DNA from: Bradyrhizobium sp. 195
Lineage (GTDB): Bacteria; Pseudomonadota; Alphaproteobacteria; Rhizobiales; Xanthobacteraceae
Length of the DNA: 64,000 nucleotides
NCBI RefSeq assembly: GCF_023101665.1
Contig: NZ_CP082161.1
Span: 1,364,001 to 1,428,000, forward strand
Direction of reading: 5' to 3'
A model generated the notes under the pieces. The model did no database searches, had not been told where the DNA came from, and saw nothing but the letters and a program-made list of their open reading frames with translations. The translations under genes were made by a program, and so were the position numbers. Shown here piece after piece: positions 37,964 to 49,070 of this stretch (position 1 is its first letter; every line of letters begins with the position of its first letter).

Positions 37964-39320
37964 GAGGGGATCAGGCGTGAACGCCGGTCCCAATGCAATT
38001 GCCACGGTTCCTGCCGTCGAGCAACCTGTCACCGGCGTCTCGGAGGTCTCAAGTCATCGCGGGTTCACTAAGAAGCTCCGAGCAGGAGATGTCGTGTTCG
38101 TCGTAGAGCCTGATTTCAGCGCGCCAGATCGGGAAGGCGGCGCGCGCGATTCAATCCGGCGCGCATTGCGATTGACGGAACGCCAGCCAATCCGCCTGAA
38201 ACTCGTTGGCGACAACGGCAACGACTTCGCCTGGGACAGATCACGGTCTCAGCCGGCAGCCGAGACACGAGTTCTTCATCATGCCTCCTTGCTCGCGAGG
38301 TGGAAAATATTGACGCTGTTTCAGTAAACCAATGGCTTTCGTCTGGTCGCAGAGCATCTTTGGACGGACGATCACGGTGCTCACATGACGGGCGATACTG
38401 AACTTGCCCTCCAATACGTTTGGTGTGCTGTATTCTTGCTGAGCGTGTTGGTTGAGCAAACGCACGTCTAACTGAGGTGGACATACGAGCACATCGTCTA
38501 CAAAGCGCGCCGGCAAGCTGGGACCGCCGAATGGTTGCTTCAGCGGCTACAACGGTCGTGCCAATGTGCCGGGGCGAGGCCTTTGGCGGCGTTCTCGCAT
38601 TCATCTACCGATTCGGTTACAACCGATCAACGATGGCCGGAGCGGTTGGGAACACCAACGACGACCGTTCCGTCGTGCAGACCCGGCACTCACCCGGCGA
38701 AGGATGAACCTGTCTAGCCGCACTTCCAACTTACGCTGAAAGGCGCTTCAGCGTTCCGATCGATCTCCGGATCGTAGAAGACTACCAGCCTTTGTAGGTT
38801 ATTTGTTCGCGTTTCTTCGGTAAATGAGCGGACATGCTGTGACGCACGCGTGACGTAAGATAAGTCGCCGAAACGCGCCTCTTCCCGCCATCGCTATTGT
38901 CCACAGCTCGCCCAGCATGAGAGAAGCGTGCTTGGACCGCGAACCACTTACTTGCGAAGGAGAGCGCCATGGCTGGAGCGGTTGGCGAGGACGCAATATG
39001 CAGACTCGGAACACCGGAAGTGAACCGTTGTGGTCGGTGGAGTTGAAGTGCTTTACGTTGGATGCATGAGACGGGCAACGTTCCTATCCGCGCCGTGCTC
39101 GCTCAGCGCGGTCAGGTCAGTGCTCATTTCCCCAATTGCTAAAGGCATATGGAAACAAGGCCGAAGAGGGCACGAAACAATAACCTTCAGAAAGAAAGGC
39201 CATAGCTACGGTTTGGAATGCGTCGTCAGGACTCTACCTCCTCTAACAAGAGCATATATCGCGCGAAACACATTCAGCTCGCTCATTGAATGCGATGCGT
39301 AATGCAGATGGATCTCTGAA
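37964..39320. other. Gene-poor region
   Basis: A forward frame to 38327 ([21 protein letters not shown]) and a reverse frame 38516-38241 (LVCPPQLDVRLLNQHAQQEY) look partly protein-like but overlap and match no family I know. The AT-rich 39080-39320 stretch is the likely promoter area of the EctB-like gene; no sigma-54 motif was found there. Confidence 0.35.
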
Positions 39321-40622
39321 ATGAACACCGATGCTTTCGCGGCTCATGAGTCTAACGTTCGTCGCTATGGGCGGTCCTTTCCGACAGTCTTTACAAAGGC
39401 TCTCGGAGCGACAATCTGGGATGAAGCCGGCAAGCCCTATATCGATTTTCTTGTAGGATCCGGCGCACTGAACTACGGACACAACAATCCGAATATTCTT
39501 GCACCAGCAATTGATTATCTCGCCGGTGGGAACATTCTGTTGTCGCTTGATATGTATACAGCGGCAAAACGTGAATTCATTGAAGTGTTTGTCGACTCAA
39601 TACTGAAACCTAAGGGGCTCTCCTACAAAATGCAATTTCCTGGGCCGACCGGCACCAATGCTAACGAAGCTGCGCTTGCACTAGCGCGAAAATATACAGG
39701 CCGCTCGAGTGTCATGGCATTTACAAATGCATTCCACGGCATGTCGCTCGGCTCTCTGGCTATATCGGGTTCAGCGTCGACCAAGAAATTAGGGGGCGTT
39801 GCTCGTCACGACGTGATCCGTGTTCCCTACGACGGCTATCCGAACGGAGCTTTCGATTCCGCGAGCTATATCGACTACGTACTGGGCGACCCGGGGAGCG
39901 GCATAGAAAAACCCGCCGCAATCATTCTGGAGACCATCCAGGCAGAGGGCGGCATGAACACCGCCTCCGCAGCTTGGCTTAGACAAATCCAGCGTGTTTG
40001 CCGTAAACACGGTGTTGTTTTGATCGTCGACGACATTCAGGCAGGTGCTGGACGAACCGGCGAGTTCTTCTCATTCGAGTTCGCTAGAATCGAACCGGAC
40101 ATCGTCTGCCTTTCGAAGTCCTTAAGCGGAGCAGGCAATCCGCTCTCCATTGTTCTGATTCGTCCCGAAATTGACGTATGGCATCCAGGAGAACATAGCG
40201 GAACCTTTAGGGGCAATAATCTCGCGTTCGTGACTGCAGGAGCGATGTGCAAAATGTGGTCCGACAAGCAGTTTACGGCAAGCGTCGAGCGGACGGCCGT
40301 GAGATTGCAAGGACATCTTGATCACTTACTTGCGAAGTTTCCAGGGTGCATCGAAGAAAAGCGCGGCCGCGGTCTGATGGCCGGCCTCAAGTGCCGCTCA
40401 CAGGCAATTGTCGACCGTGTGCACGATGCAGCCTTCGGCAACGGCCTGCTGATCGAATCGTCAGGGCCGAATCGCGACGTCATTAAAGTCCTTCCGCCGA
40501 TAACTATCACCGACGACGATCTCGATCGTGGCATCGCCATCCTCAATCAAGCACTACAGGAGCAAGCCAATGGTAACTGCCCAGACATCTCAAACACCAG
40601 CGATCTCGCCTCTTACGATTAA
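39321..40622 (+). CDS. EctB-like diaminobutyrate-2-oxoglutarate transaminase
   Basis: A 433-residue PLP class-III aminotransferase that would make L-2,4-diaminobutyrate from aspartate semialdehyde. EctB-type segments are QFPGPTGTNANEAALALARK (about residues 107-126), AFTNAFHGMSLGSLAISG, VPYDGYPN and VLIVDDIQAGAGRTGEFF; the PLP lysine lies in CLSKSLSGAGNP near residue 271, followed by HSGTFRGNNLAFVTA. The length agrees with EctB. No ectA or ectC accompanies it. Instead a 2-oxoglutarate dioxygenase gene overlaps its 3' end by 53 bases, so this is not an ectoine operon. The amino-group product may be further hydroxylated. Confidence 0.88.
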   Translation: MNTDAFAAHESNVRRYGRSFPTVFTKALGATIWDEAGKPYIDFLVGSGALNYGHNNPNILAPAIDYLAGGNILLSLDMYTAAKREFIEVFVDSILKPKGLSYKMQFPGPTGTNANEAALALARKYTGRSSVMAFTNAFHGMSLGSLAISGSASTKKLGGVARHDVIRVPYDGYPNGAFDSASYIDYVLGDPGSGIEKPAAIILETIQAEGGMNTASAAWLRQIQRVCRKHGVVLIVDDIQAGAGRTGEFFSFEFARIEPDIVCLSKSLSGAGNPLSIVLIRPEIDVWHPGEHSGTFRGNNLAFVTAGAMCKMWSDKQFTASVERTAVRLQGHLDHLLAKFPGCIEEKRGRGLMAGLKCRSQAIVDRVHDAAFGNGLLIESSGPNRDVIKVLPPITITDDDLDRGIAILNQALQEQANGNCPDISNTSDLASYD

Positions 40623-41412
40623 AGAACGAACCGGCTCGATCAGCACTGCGGAGATCATTTCAGTCCTGAAGGGTGAGACCACCGGACTGCACATTAGACA
40701 AGCCTTCAGTATCGAAGTAGCCGAAGAGATCACCGCGAACTTTGCACGCAATCCCGGCCTCAAAGAGCGCAAAGATGGCGTTCCCGGACAATATGTTGGC
40801 GCATCTCACTACAGGAAGGATGCTGCCACCTATTTCGCTGAGGCGGAAAATGCGCGACCGTTCGTCGACGCTCTTTTTGGCAATTTGGTTGATCCGGTCC
40901 GCGGATTATTCGACGCGCTCAAGCGCGAGCTTCACAATCAGGGCGTTGAATTGCGGCTCGCCCGCTCGGACCGCGGGCAGGCTAATATATGTCGCGCTAT
41001 CCGTTGGTCTGGTACGGGTATGTATGCTTTGGAGCCTCACGACGACGCCGCTCAAGTCCTATGTGCCGGGAAAGATTGTGAGTTACCGGCTGTGGCGAAC
41101 AACACTGTGGCAGCGCTCAACTTCTATCCCAGCATGGCCGAGCAAGGCGGGAATCTGCGGATCTGGAGCCATAAGCCGACAGTCACCGACCGAAAATCGC
41201 AGGGCGTGGAGACCAAAGGCTATCCCTATTCGACAACTTATCTCGAAGCCGTTCCTTGTCGCGACTTTCAGCTCAATGTCGGGGATATAGCTCTGATCGA
41301 CGGCGGTTTTGTTCACGGAGTCACCCGACAATCAGGGAACGGAAAGAGTCGCCTTCTGCTGAACTGCTTCCTCGGGTTTGCGCGGCCGGATCTTGTTCTC
41401 TGGTGGACCTGA
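40570..41412 (+). CDS. 2-Oxoglutarate/Fe(II)-dependent dioxygenase
   Basis: A 280-residue protein. An HxD pair in ALEPHDDAAQVLC (about residue 158) and a distal His in GGFVHGVTRQ (about residue 252) followed by S-R-L-L-L-N make the usual iron triad and 2-oxoglutarate Arg. The N-terminal third is specific to an unnamed group. ATG 40570, with AGGAG eight bases ahead, lies inside the end of the transaminase gene, showing translational coupling. The likely substrate is the product of that transaminase or a derivative, hence a hydroxylated diamino acid; this is inference. All catalytic residues are present, unlike in the TauD-like protein at 16 kb. Confidence 0.82.
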   Translation: MVTAQTSQTPAISPLTIKERTGSISTAEIISVLKGETTGLHIRQAFSIEVAEEITANFARNPGLKERKDGVPGQYVGASHYRKDAATYFAEAENARPFVDALFGNLVDPVRGLFDALKRELHNQGVELRLARSDRGQANICRAIRWSGTGMYALEPHDDAAQVLCAGKDCELPAVANNTVAALNFYPSMAEQGGNLRIWSHKPTVTDRKSQGVETKGYPYSTTYLEAVPCRDFQLNVGDIALIDGGFVHGVTRQSGNGKSRLLLNCFLGFARPDLVLWWT

Positions 41413-41529
41413 GCTCGGAGGTCACACTATAACCCGGTCTGCCGGCAAGGCGTCGCCATGCCTCGTAACGTGCAGCCCATCTTGTGATGGACGGTTGCAC
41501 CGATTTAAGGCGAATGTCATTCTGGCGTT
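41413..41529. other. Spacer before IS66 remnant 3
   Basis: Nothing recognised. No clear IS66 inverted repeat could be found at this edge. Confidence 0.3.
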
Positions 41530-41700
41530 GCTGCCCGCGGGCGGCTCACACGCACATAAGTCCAGATCCGCTCGGTCGTGCACTTGCCGTTAGCCAGGAT
41601 ACGGATGGTCCTGTCATCGCCAAGAAGACGCTCGGCAGAGAGCACATGCCGTTCGATCAAGTGGAAGAGCGCCATGACGCCGAAGGTGCCGTGGCCGACT
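41530..41700 (-). pseudogene. tnpC: IS66 tnpC fragment (core)
   Basis: Reads HGTFGVMALFHLIERHVLSAE and GDDRTIRILANGKCTTERIWTYVR, closely matching the catalytic-core segment of tnpC in element 2. It is cut off at both sides. Confidence 0.75.
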
Positions 41701-42519
41701 AGGAGCCTGTCTGAGTAATCTGATTTTTCTCGACGAAGTACAAGCATCGTGATTCAAACGATGGATGAGCAAGACATTTCGTCCGTGGGACGTTGATCAG
41801 GTTTAGCTGCTGCCGCCGTCGATCCAGGATGTGGTGCCTTCCGGGCACGTGGCGCACTTTGTCCGCGACACGGTTCGCACCGGTTCGGACCTGTCGGCGA
41901 TCATGGATGTCTACGACGAGGAGCGCGGCTTTCCGCCCTATCATCCTGGCATGATGGTGGCGCTGCTGCTTTATGCGTACAGCCAAGGGGTTTACTCGTC
42001 GCGCAAGATCGCGCGGGGCTGCGAGGAGCGACTGGATTTTGCGGCGGTAACGGGGAAGCGACCTCCAGACTTCCGCACGATCAGCGAGTTCCGCAAACGC
42101 CATCTCGCAGTATTATCGGGCCTGTTCCGGCAGGTCTTGACGCTGTGCCGGGAGGCCGGCCTTGTGAAGCTTGGCCATGTGGCGCTCGACGGCACCAAGA
42201 TCAAGGCCAATGCCGGGATCAACAAAGCGATGAGCTATGGCCGGATGAAAGAGGCCGAGCCGAGGCTTGCAGCGGAAGTCCAACGCTGGTTCGCCGAAGC
42301 CGCCCAGACCGACAAGGCCGAGGACCGCCAGTTCGGTGCCTTGAAGCGCGGCAACGAGATGCCGGACTGGATGGCTAATAGAGAGAAGCGGCTCGAGAAG
42401 ATCCGTGCCGCCAAGGCGCGCTGGAAGCTCAAGCCAAGGCTGCTGCCGAAGCCAAAACGGCCGCGAAGCCGGACGACGACGGCTCCGGCGACGGCGGCAA
42501 GGGCCGGCCTGGCGGTTGA
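41701..42519 (+). pseudogene. IS1182-family transposase, truncated
   Basis: ATG 41765 begins MSKTFRPWDVDQV and meets TAG at the next codon, then continues LLPPSIQDVVPSGHVAHFVRDTV, FPPYHPGMMVALLLYAYSQGVYSSRKIARG, FRTISEFRKRHL and HVALDGTKIKANA, all typical of IS1182 transposases. It is cut near residue 240, where reverse-strand IS66 tnpC resumes, so the C-terminal half including the later catalytic residues is gone. Confidence 0.8.
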
Positions 42520-43147
42520 GCTGGATATGCATGCCGAACTTGTCGAACAGGATCGTCGCCAAAAATTGTGGGCCGATGAAGCCGCGGCGTGGCATGGAAC
42601 GGCGGGGGCGGCTGGCTGATCTTCTCGCAATCGCGGCAGGTGAACTTCTCGCGTACCGTCTCGATCAGCTTGCAGCGGCGCGGGATCTCCTCCAGCCTCT
42701 TGCCCCCTCACTGATCTTCGCCAGCCGCGATCCACCGCAGCAGGCACAGGTCGTTGGAGCCTCAATGACGACGCGTTCGCGTTCGATGTCGTCCGGCCAT
42801 GGTTTGCGCACCGGTCGCTTGCGCATGAAGGGGCGAACGTTCTGCGTCTTCGCCGCTGCGGCCTGCGCGGCAAGCTGACCCTCGCTCGCCGTGGTGACGA
42901 GTTCTTCGAGCTCCAGCTCGAGCTGCCCGAGCAGCCGTGCCGTGCGCTCGGAGCGCTGCCCGTACAGTTCGCGTTTGAGCTTCTCAATCCGCAGCTCGAG
43001 ATGCGCGATCAGCGCCTCGTTATCCGACAGCTCCGCCTGCGCATTGGCAGCCACCGCCTCGGCTCGCAGCCGCGCCTCACGCTCGGCCTGCAGCGCCGCC
43101 AGGGCACTCGCAAGGTCCGGTGGAAGATCGTCCGGCTTCGATATCAT
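42520..43147 (-). pseudogene. tnpC: IS66 tnpC fragment (N-terminal part)
   Basis: Starts MISKPDDLPPDLASALAALQ, with ELRIEKLKRELYGQRSERTARLL and CACCGGSRLAKISE, then shifts frame near 42700 and continues toward the IS1182 junction. It is a close relative of element 2 tnpC. Confidence 0.8.
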
Positions 43148-43198
43148 GACGCCATTGAATCAGGTCAAGCAGCAGATTCAAACCGTAAAAACGGCTAT

Positions 43199-43392
43199 CT
43201 GACCAGCGTCGGATGATGGGTTTCTTGAGGGTTGCGCCGATCGATCCCGGACAACAGATAGCTCAACTGCGCCGGAGAGATCGTTACCGATTCACCGGCA
43301 ACCGATGGCCAGATGAACTTTCCTCTCTCGAGTCTTTTGGTAAATGGGCATGCTCCCTGGTCATCGTGCCAGATCACCTTCACAAGATCGCC
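43199..43392 (-). pseudogene. tnpB: IS66 tnpB, C-terminal fragment
   Basis: Reads GDLVKVIWHDDQGACPFTKRL through SYLLSGIDRRNPQETHHP. The preceding FRGRR part is at 45969-46117, separated by the recombinase cassette. Confidence 0.82.
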
Positions 43393-43426
43393 ACAGCGCG
43401 TTTCATAATGCATCCATTTGTCAGAG

Positions 43427-45540
43427 TCCGGGCAGTCGTCTAAGTCTATCGTATTGATATTCTTCGTAGAACTTTGGTCGCCTGGCAATCGCGCGCTGCA
43501 CGCCTATCCGCACTTCTTCGGAGGTTAGCGCTTCGACCGGAACGAGCCATTGCGAGCCTGGCATCGCTTGAGTCGCCGGCAATACGCCTCTGAGTGCGAG
43601 GCTCTTCGCAGATCCCACATAGATGCCGAGCCGTTCGGGTCCTTCGGCAAGACTGATCATCTCAACCCCAGTTTGGGTGGGGTCGTATTCGGGGAGGCCC
43701 ATACGTTCGCGCATTTCGCGCACACGGACCGTTGTCCAAGTTTCGCCATTGCCCGTCTTGCAGCGCATTTGGTTGAGCGATACCGCAAGTTCTCGATCAG
43801 GCCAGTGTCCGGGAAGCTTGCGGAGCGCATCACTGCGGTGGGCGCCATGTCGGTCGGATACCGGCCAGTCTTGACGCGCGCGACACGCACCTCTGTATGG
43901 CGTCCGCCGCGCCAGTGAACCAGTAGAACGGCCTCGTTGGTGGCGTCGTCGAGTTCACACAACGATTTCCTGAACCAGGATATGGATGAGCCGCTGCTTG
44001 GTTCGCGTGTCCGTTGAAGATGCGTTCCATACTACCGGCAGGTCACGAGCAAGCTGGAGCAAGCGAGCGCGATCAATCTTTGGACGCGTTGCCGACACGG
44101 CGGACAGTTCCTCTATTCGACGCTCAAGTCCCGCCACGTGCTCCAGCGTCTCGTTCCAACGCGCCTCAAGCTCGCGGGCGACGTGGCGCTTGGCGGGATC
44201 CACAAGTTCGTATCGACGCGAGGCGAGAGATGCATCATAGCGTGCTCAGTCAAGGTCCCGTTCAACGGCAGCGACAACTTCCTTTCTTGAACGCTCGACC
44301 TGATCTGAGGAAGATCGACGCTTCCACAGCGCGATCTGAGACGGCCTCCATTATCTGCCAGGCAACCGCGCGATCAATTCGAACCCCACCGATACCAATG
44401 CATAGTCCCGCACCCATATGCGCGTCGTCGCCGCGGCACTGGTAGCGATGCGCGTTTCCTTTCGCCATGCCATAGAAGACACGCATCATCCGCCCACAGC
44501 GTCCGCACCGCATGAGACCGGTCAGAAGCGCACGGCCGCCGCGCGCTGATTTACGTGCGCAATTTTTCTTCATATGAGCGTTTTCGAGAAGTAGCTTCTG
44601 ATTGTCTTCATAACTGCCAACTGATATAGCCGCGATGATTATCGCGCAGCAGAACGTTCCACTCTTCGCGGGGTTTGTCGAACCCGCTGACTTTGCGCGC
44701 CCGTCCATCGACAATCCGCGTTCGCTGAGCTCTCCGCCCGAACGCGTAGGCTCCAGCATACAGTGGATTGTGCAGAATCTGCATAACGCTGTGATAGGCT
44801 GGCGCCTTCCAGATCAGCTTGTAGACATCAATATTGCGCAGGACGACGGGCATTTTGAGGTCGACCGACCGCAGCCAAAGAAAGACCTGACCCGCGCTAC
44901 CCAACTCGGTGAACTTGGCAAAGACGAGCCGAATCGCGGCGACCACATGTTCGTCTGGGTCGATTTCGATCTTGCCCACTTCGCTCCAGCAGAAGCCAGG
45001 CGGCAGCATGAAGCGGTATTCCCCGCGCCGCGCTTTGGAGTCGCGGGCGGCGATGCCGCGCTGTCGCAGTAAGCTCAGCTCATATTCCGGCATCGTCCCC
45101 TTCAGACCGAGCAGCAAGCGATCATTGACGAGTCGCGGATCATAGGCTCCATCTGGGTCGATGACCACGGCTCCCGCCAACGCACACAAGTCGATCAAGT
45201 GGTGCCAGTCGCGCCCGTTTCGCGCTAACCGCGAAGCCTCGATGCAGTAAACGGCTCCGACATCGCCGGAGCAAACCATCGCCACAAGCCGCTCGAAGCC
45301 GGGCCGCTGCACGCTGCCGGAACCGGAACGTCCAAGATCCTCGTCGATCACCGTTGCCGACGCGAACCCCGCCTTCTCCGCAGCTCCCGCCAGCTCATAT
45401 TGCCGGCGCTGGCTTTCAAGATTGCCCGTGACCTGCGCCATCGTCGATTGGCGAACGTAGACCACGGCAATACGGCCGAGTTCAGAGGTGACCTTGCTGC
45501 TCATCGCCGCCCCCTTCATCGCCGATTCCTCCGCCCTCAG
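43427..45540 (-). pseudogene. Large serine recombinase, frameshifted
   Basis: The resolvase domain is intact in one frame, starting near MSSKVTSELGRIAVVYVRQSTMAQVTGN (nucleophile Ser in R-Q-S) and including CIEASRLARNGRDWHHLIDL and a Recombinase domain with HNPLYAGAYAFGRR. The frame breaks near 44620. The zinc ribbon (CGRCGRMMRVFYG) is in a second frame, AKRHVARELEARWNETLEHVAGLE in a third, and the C-terminal part (LAEGPERLGIYVGSAKSLALRG) in a fourth. At least three frameshifts. Confidence 0.85.
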
Positions 45541-45968
45541 GGCTTCCAGCAGGAGGTCCGCCAAGTCCTCGACCAGTCCTTCCGTGCTTCGCTCCGCTGG
45601 CGCTTGACGATTGTGATTTTCGAGCTCGAAAACGAGCTGACCAAAGGCTTCTCTGCACAACTCTTCTCCTTCTGCTTGGAAGGACCGGATTGTGCTCCTC
45701 GCTTCCGATTCGTTCCGAGAGCGACGCAAGAACCGCAGCAAACTCGTTGAGACCCTCGATGCTGATCTCAGGCTGCCCGAGCGTCATGCCGGCGCAGTAG
45801 CCTTCGTCAAACATCCAGTTCGGCAGCTCACGGCAAAGGTCAGGCCGCTCATCCGTGTAGATGCACGTCAAATCCTTGCCGTGAACGGCGATACCTGCAG
45901 GGTTCGCCTGAACAGCGGTTGCCACGGATACGCGATCGCCGCAAAACGAAAACTGTCGCTTGTTGTCT
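45541..45968 (-). pseudogene. Small recombinase-associated ORFs of cassette 2
   Basis: Reverse strand from 45965 reads FSFCGDRVSVATAVQANPAGI, KDLTCIYTDERPDLCRELPNWMFDEGYCAG and LGQPEISIEGLNEFAAVLASL, the first small protein of the cassette. A second short frame with LCREAFGQLVFELENHNRQA and LVEDLADLLLEALRA precedes the recombinase. The ends are altered; the first frame is fused to the tnpB remnant. Confidence 0.55.
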
Positions 45969-46117
45969 GCGGCGACCGCGGAAGACGAACAGATGACCAC
46001 TGACCGGGTCTTGGCGCAGCACCTCCTGCACTTGGAGTGCCAACGACGGAAAGCCTCTGCGCATACCGTGTAGCCTGTCGCGAGCCACCTTCGCACGCCG
46101 GTCGGAACCGGGATCAT
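45969..46117 (-). pseudogene. tnpB: IS66 tnpB, N-terminal fragment
   Basis: Starts MIPVPTGVRRWLATGYT. After a one-base shift it gives MRRGFPSLALQVQEVLRQD and LFVFRGRR, where the recombinase cassette begins. Confidence 0.75.
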
Positions 46118-46420
46118 CGGCGCACCAGGGCATCGAGCACTCGACGCTGCGCGTCTCCATCAACGTCGCCTATTGACCCGGATGCGGTCTCCGCTACCAA
46201 GATCGACCTCGATGATGCCCTGGCTCCTCCGTCGACGCGCCGGCGCCGCCGTCAATGGTCCTTCGGCCATATCCCGCGGCGGCACAGACGGCGCTATACT
46301 CGTCTTACTGTGCTTGCAGAGCTCTTTGCGCCGCGCTGGCCCACATGAAGGCCGGCCATGCGAGCCACCTCGGAAACAGTGGCTCCTGGCTTGGGCGATG
46401 CTGTAACTAGTCATTCTTTT
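46118..46420 (-). pseudogene. tnpA: IS66 tnpA remnant
   Basis: A frame ending GIIEVDLGSGDRIRVNRRR matches the usual TnpA C-terminal IEV-L-xG-xxIRV pattern. The helix-turn-helix half is scrambled. Confidence 0.55.
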
Positions 46421-46549
46421 TCATCCTGCGATCACCGACGCAGCCGCTCGACCACTGTGATCGCCTCTACCCACGAAATCGCAATACCGCTTCTCCTAGA
46501 AATTACCCCTTAGACTTGCAGCCCTCGCGTCCGTTAAACAGACGGTCCT

Positions 46550-47985
46550 TAACGGCTTTCAATTACCGACAAAATCTTCTCCAGCGCGATGTCGGTGAGG
46601 CGTGTCAGCCCGCGCCACATGACGGTATTGCCGGGTGGCGGATCGCTGGCGCGGGCGAGAAAATCGCCGAGCCGGGCGATCTTGATCAAATAGTGTGAGA
46701 GCGTTTTCTGTCTTGTTTTTGGTTTGTCGTTGACAAGGCGATCGAGCACGCCGATTTCAGTGGCAGTCAACGCTAGGGTTGGCGCTGCGTCTGGGCGGAA
46801 CGGTTGAGCATCGTCATCCAGAACACGCGCCAACTCAGGTTGCAAAAGAACGAGATCAGATTGGTGAGACGCTGGGCGGTCCTTAGCTTCGACTCCTCAG
46901 CTTTGCAGCCGGATTTGAGGATCTTGTGGAATACCTCGATCTTCCATCTCAAACCATACCATTCCAGCTTCTCAATGGCGTCGGAGCGGGAACCAACAGG
47001 CAGGTCGGTGATCAGCTTCCAATCGATCTTCTTTCTATTTTTCGGCGTCCCGCGCTCTTCGGCATGGATCACTGTCAGGGTCAGTGCGGGATAGCGCTTC
47101 TGCTTTCCGATCGGCGGCAGGACGCGGATCTTGCGATACCTGATCTCAAGCACGGCCTGGTCGGGATCGCCGTTGCTATCTCCGACTTCGATGCGATGGA
47201 GCCCTTTGACGGCGACCTCGTCCATTTCGTCGGCGATCGTGTGATCCCCGCCTTCAGCCAAGCGGTCGATGCAGATCCTGATCAGGAAATGAGTTCCGAT
47301 CCCCTGTGCTGCGCAGAAAAGCTCGTAAATGTCACTCTCGCGATCACCAATATGGATGCATCGTCCCGGATAAGTAGACTGCTTGTGATTTTCCAACCAC
47401 CGGATGCTTTCCCTCTTTCTCGATGGGGATCCGGGTCCGAGTGATCTTCTTCCTTAAGCGCTGCCGTCCCCTTGAATTTCTTCCGGGTCCAGAACTTAAC
47501 GGGCGCCAACCCCGCGGGTACCCCCTCGATTGCGCGAGGCTCGAATGCATCAGGATGCCGCAAACCGTGTGCGATCTGAGGCGACCCGGCTTATCCCGTC
47601 CGCTGTTTATGCTCTTGGTGATGCCGATCGCTTCTGACTTCTCGCGTTCATAGCTGAACTCGGTTGTATCGTGCAGCACAAGAACGAGACCTTCAGTGGC
47701 GGCGGCATGATCACGCGTCGATTGGAAATGGCCGGCCAGAATGTCCGCTTCGCTGACCCGGTCATTAGAGAAGAAGCGGTAGGCTGCCCTGGTATTCGCC
47801 CAATCGTGGCAGACGAGCGGAATGCTTTGTCCCATGGCGCTTCCAATCTGCGCGAGCAGTTTGCGGAATCTATCGCCGAGCCGCGCGTCCCTAAACTCGC
47901 ATCCACTACTCTCGATCAATCCACATTCACCTTGAGGAGATCGCAAACAGCCTTTTGCCGGTCGATCCCTTAATGTCAGCCCCAT
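46550..47985 (-). pseudogene. IS4-family transposase (IS50-like), frameshifted
   Basis: The N-terminal part has FRDARLGDRFRKLLAQIG and TRAAYRFFSNDRVSEADILAGH, followed by VLVLHDTTEFSYER with a catalytic Asp. The frame breaks near 47590. The next long frame holds CIHIGDRESDIYELFCAA with the second Asp and WYGLRWKIEVFHKILKSGCKAEE with the catalytic Y-x-x-R-W-x-I-E-x-F region. The C-terminal helix part lies in a third frame ending at 46550. No clear terminal repeats. Confidence 0.83.
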
Positions 47986-47989
47986 AGAG

Positions 47990-49070
47990 CACCCCCTCGC
48001 GAATCAGGTGCTCAGAAAGGATCACAAGTGATTCGTTCGATCAAGATTTTGCCGGTCAGCGGATCGCCCGAGTGGTCAAAGTTATGGGTAATTGAAAGCC
48101 TAACGGGGGATACGATTGAGTGGACGCGTACCTCACTCGACCTGTGAAGCAAGCCGGCCGTTGCTGGCTGATTTCGCTATAGCCTGTGGCGCGTGAATGT
48201 ATTGTTTAATTGAATAGTCATTCCCGAGGCTCTCGGCCGTTACGGATACGCCCTTGTCGGCAGTAGTGGACAGCGCAACGGCGCTGAAGGTGTATGCCAT
48301 CGTCAGGGGGAGTTCCAAGTCGTCAAATTGTGAGTCGGAACTCGTCGTCCGATGCGTCGAGCGTCACGGAGTGATCGGCTACTCCCCTATTGGTTGCGCC
48401 GTCGTAACTGTGGCGGCGATGCCCCATCTGACGCTGCTGCAAGAGAAACAGCGGACTTCAGCTGTCGGAGTCGCATAGCTCGCGAACAAGCTCCAGGATG
48501 GACGAGAATGGAAACGGCGGCTTCGTTAGCTGCAAGGCTTTACGCGCCACATGCAGCTGGCGCTGGAGGATCGTTAGCAATCGAATACAGCGTCACGACT
48601 TTCTGAAACACTGCGACTAACCTCCCGTATCATCTCGATACAGTGGCTTTGAGACGTAGGACGTAGCCACGGTCGTGACGTAGCACGACGTTCAAAAATG
48701 CTTCCCGCTGCGCTAACGAATTAGCCGTTTCTACAACAGCCCTTGTTGCCGGTCAGCGATCGTGTAGGACGTTAGCGTCGAAAAATATTAGGAACGTAGT
48801 GTTCTCGTGAGGCCGCGCACAAGGCGGGTCGCCAGGGTCAACGCAATTCTCCAGAATAGCCTCCATGCCGCCAGGAATCTGTTGGCTGCCTTGCATCCCA
48901 AGTGGTGCTTGATTAAGTCGCCTACCGTATTGGGTGGTTATCTATCTGTAGCTGTTGTCTTAAGTAGGTGTCTGGAGTCTTGAGGGCAAGCTTTCTCCGC
49001 TCGGAAGGCGCCCAGTAGTGAGCACAATGAAGTAAACGGTCCATGCGCAAGTCCGAGAAGGTAGGGGACG
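47990..49070. other. Gene-poor region
   Basis: A 55-codon reverse frame from ATG 48300 (MAYTFSAVALSTTADKGVSV) looks protein-like but has no ribosome site and no family. No sigma-54 promoter was found upstream of the SET gene. The remainder is unassigned. Confidence 0.35.

Larger units (their letters stand above)
43393..45968 (-). mobile_element. Serine-recombinase cassette 2 (decayed) inserted in IS66 tnpB
   Basis: A 2,576-bp insert whose removal joins FVFRGRR to GDLVKVIWHD of tnpB. It holds a small protein gene, a second small frame and a large serine recombinase, in the same order as cassettes 1 and 3. The recombinase is broken. Confidence 0.75.
41530..46420 (-). mobile_element. IS66-family ruin 3 with nested IS1182 and recombinase cassette
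   Basis: Pieces of tnpC (41530-41700 and 42520-43147), tnpB (43199-43392 and 45969-46117) and tnpA (46118-46420) lie in IS66 order on the reverse strand. They are separated by a truncated IS1182 element in tnpC and a decayed serine-recombinase cassette in tnpB. Terminal repeats were not located. Much of the 3' half of tnpC is missing. Confidence 0.75.

Noticed and set aside
48133..48300. 55-codon reverse ORF that looks protein-like
   Set aside because: No ribosome site, no neighbour, no family; kept only as a remark.
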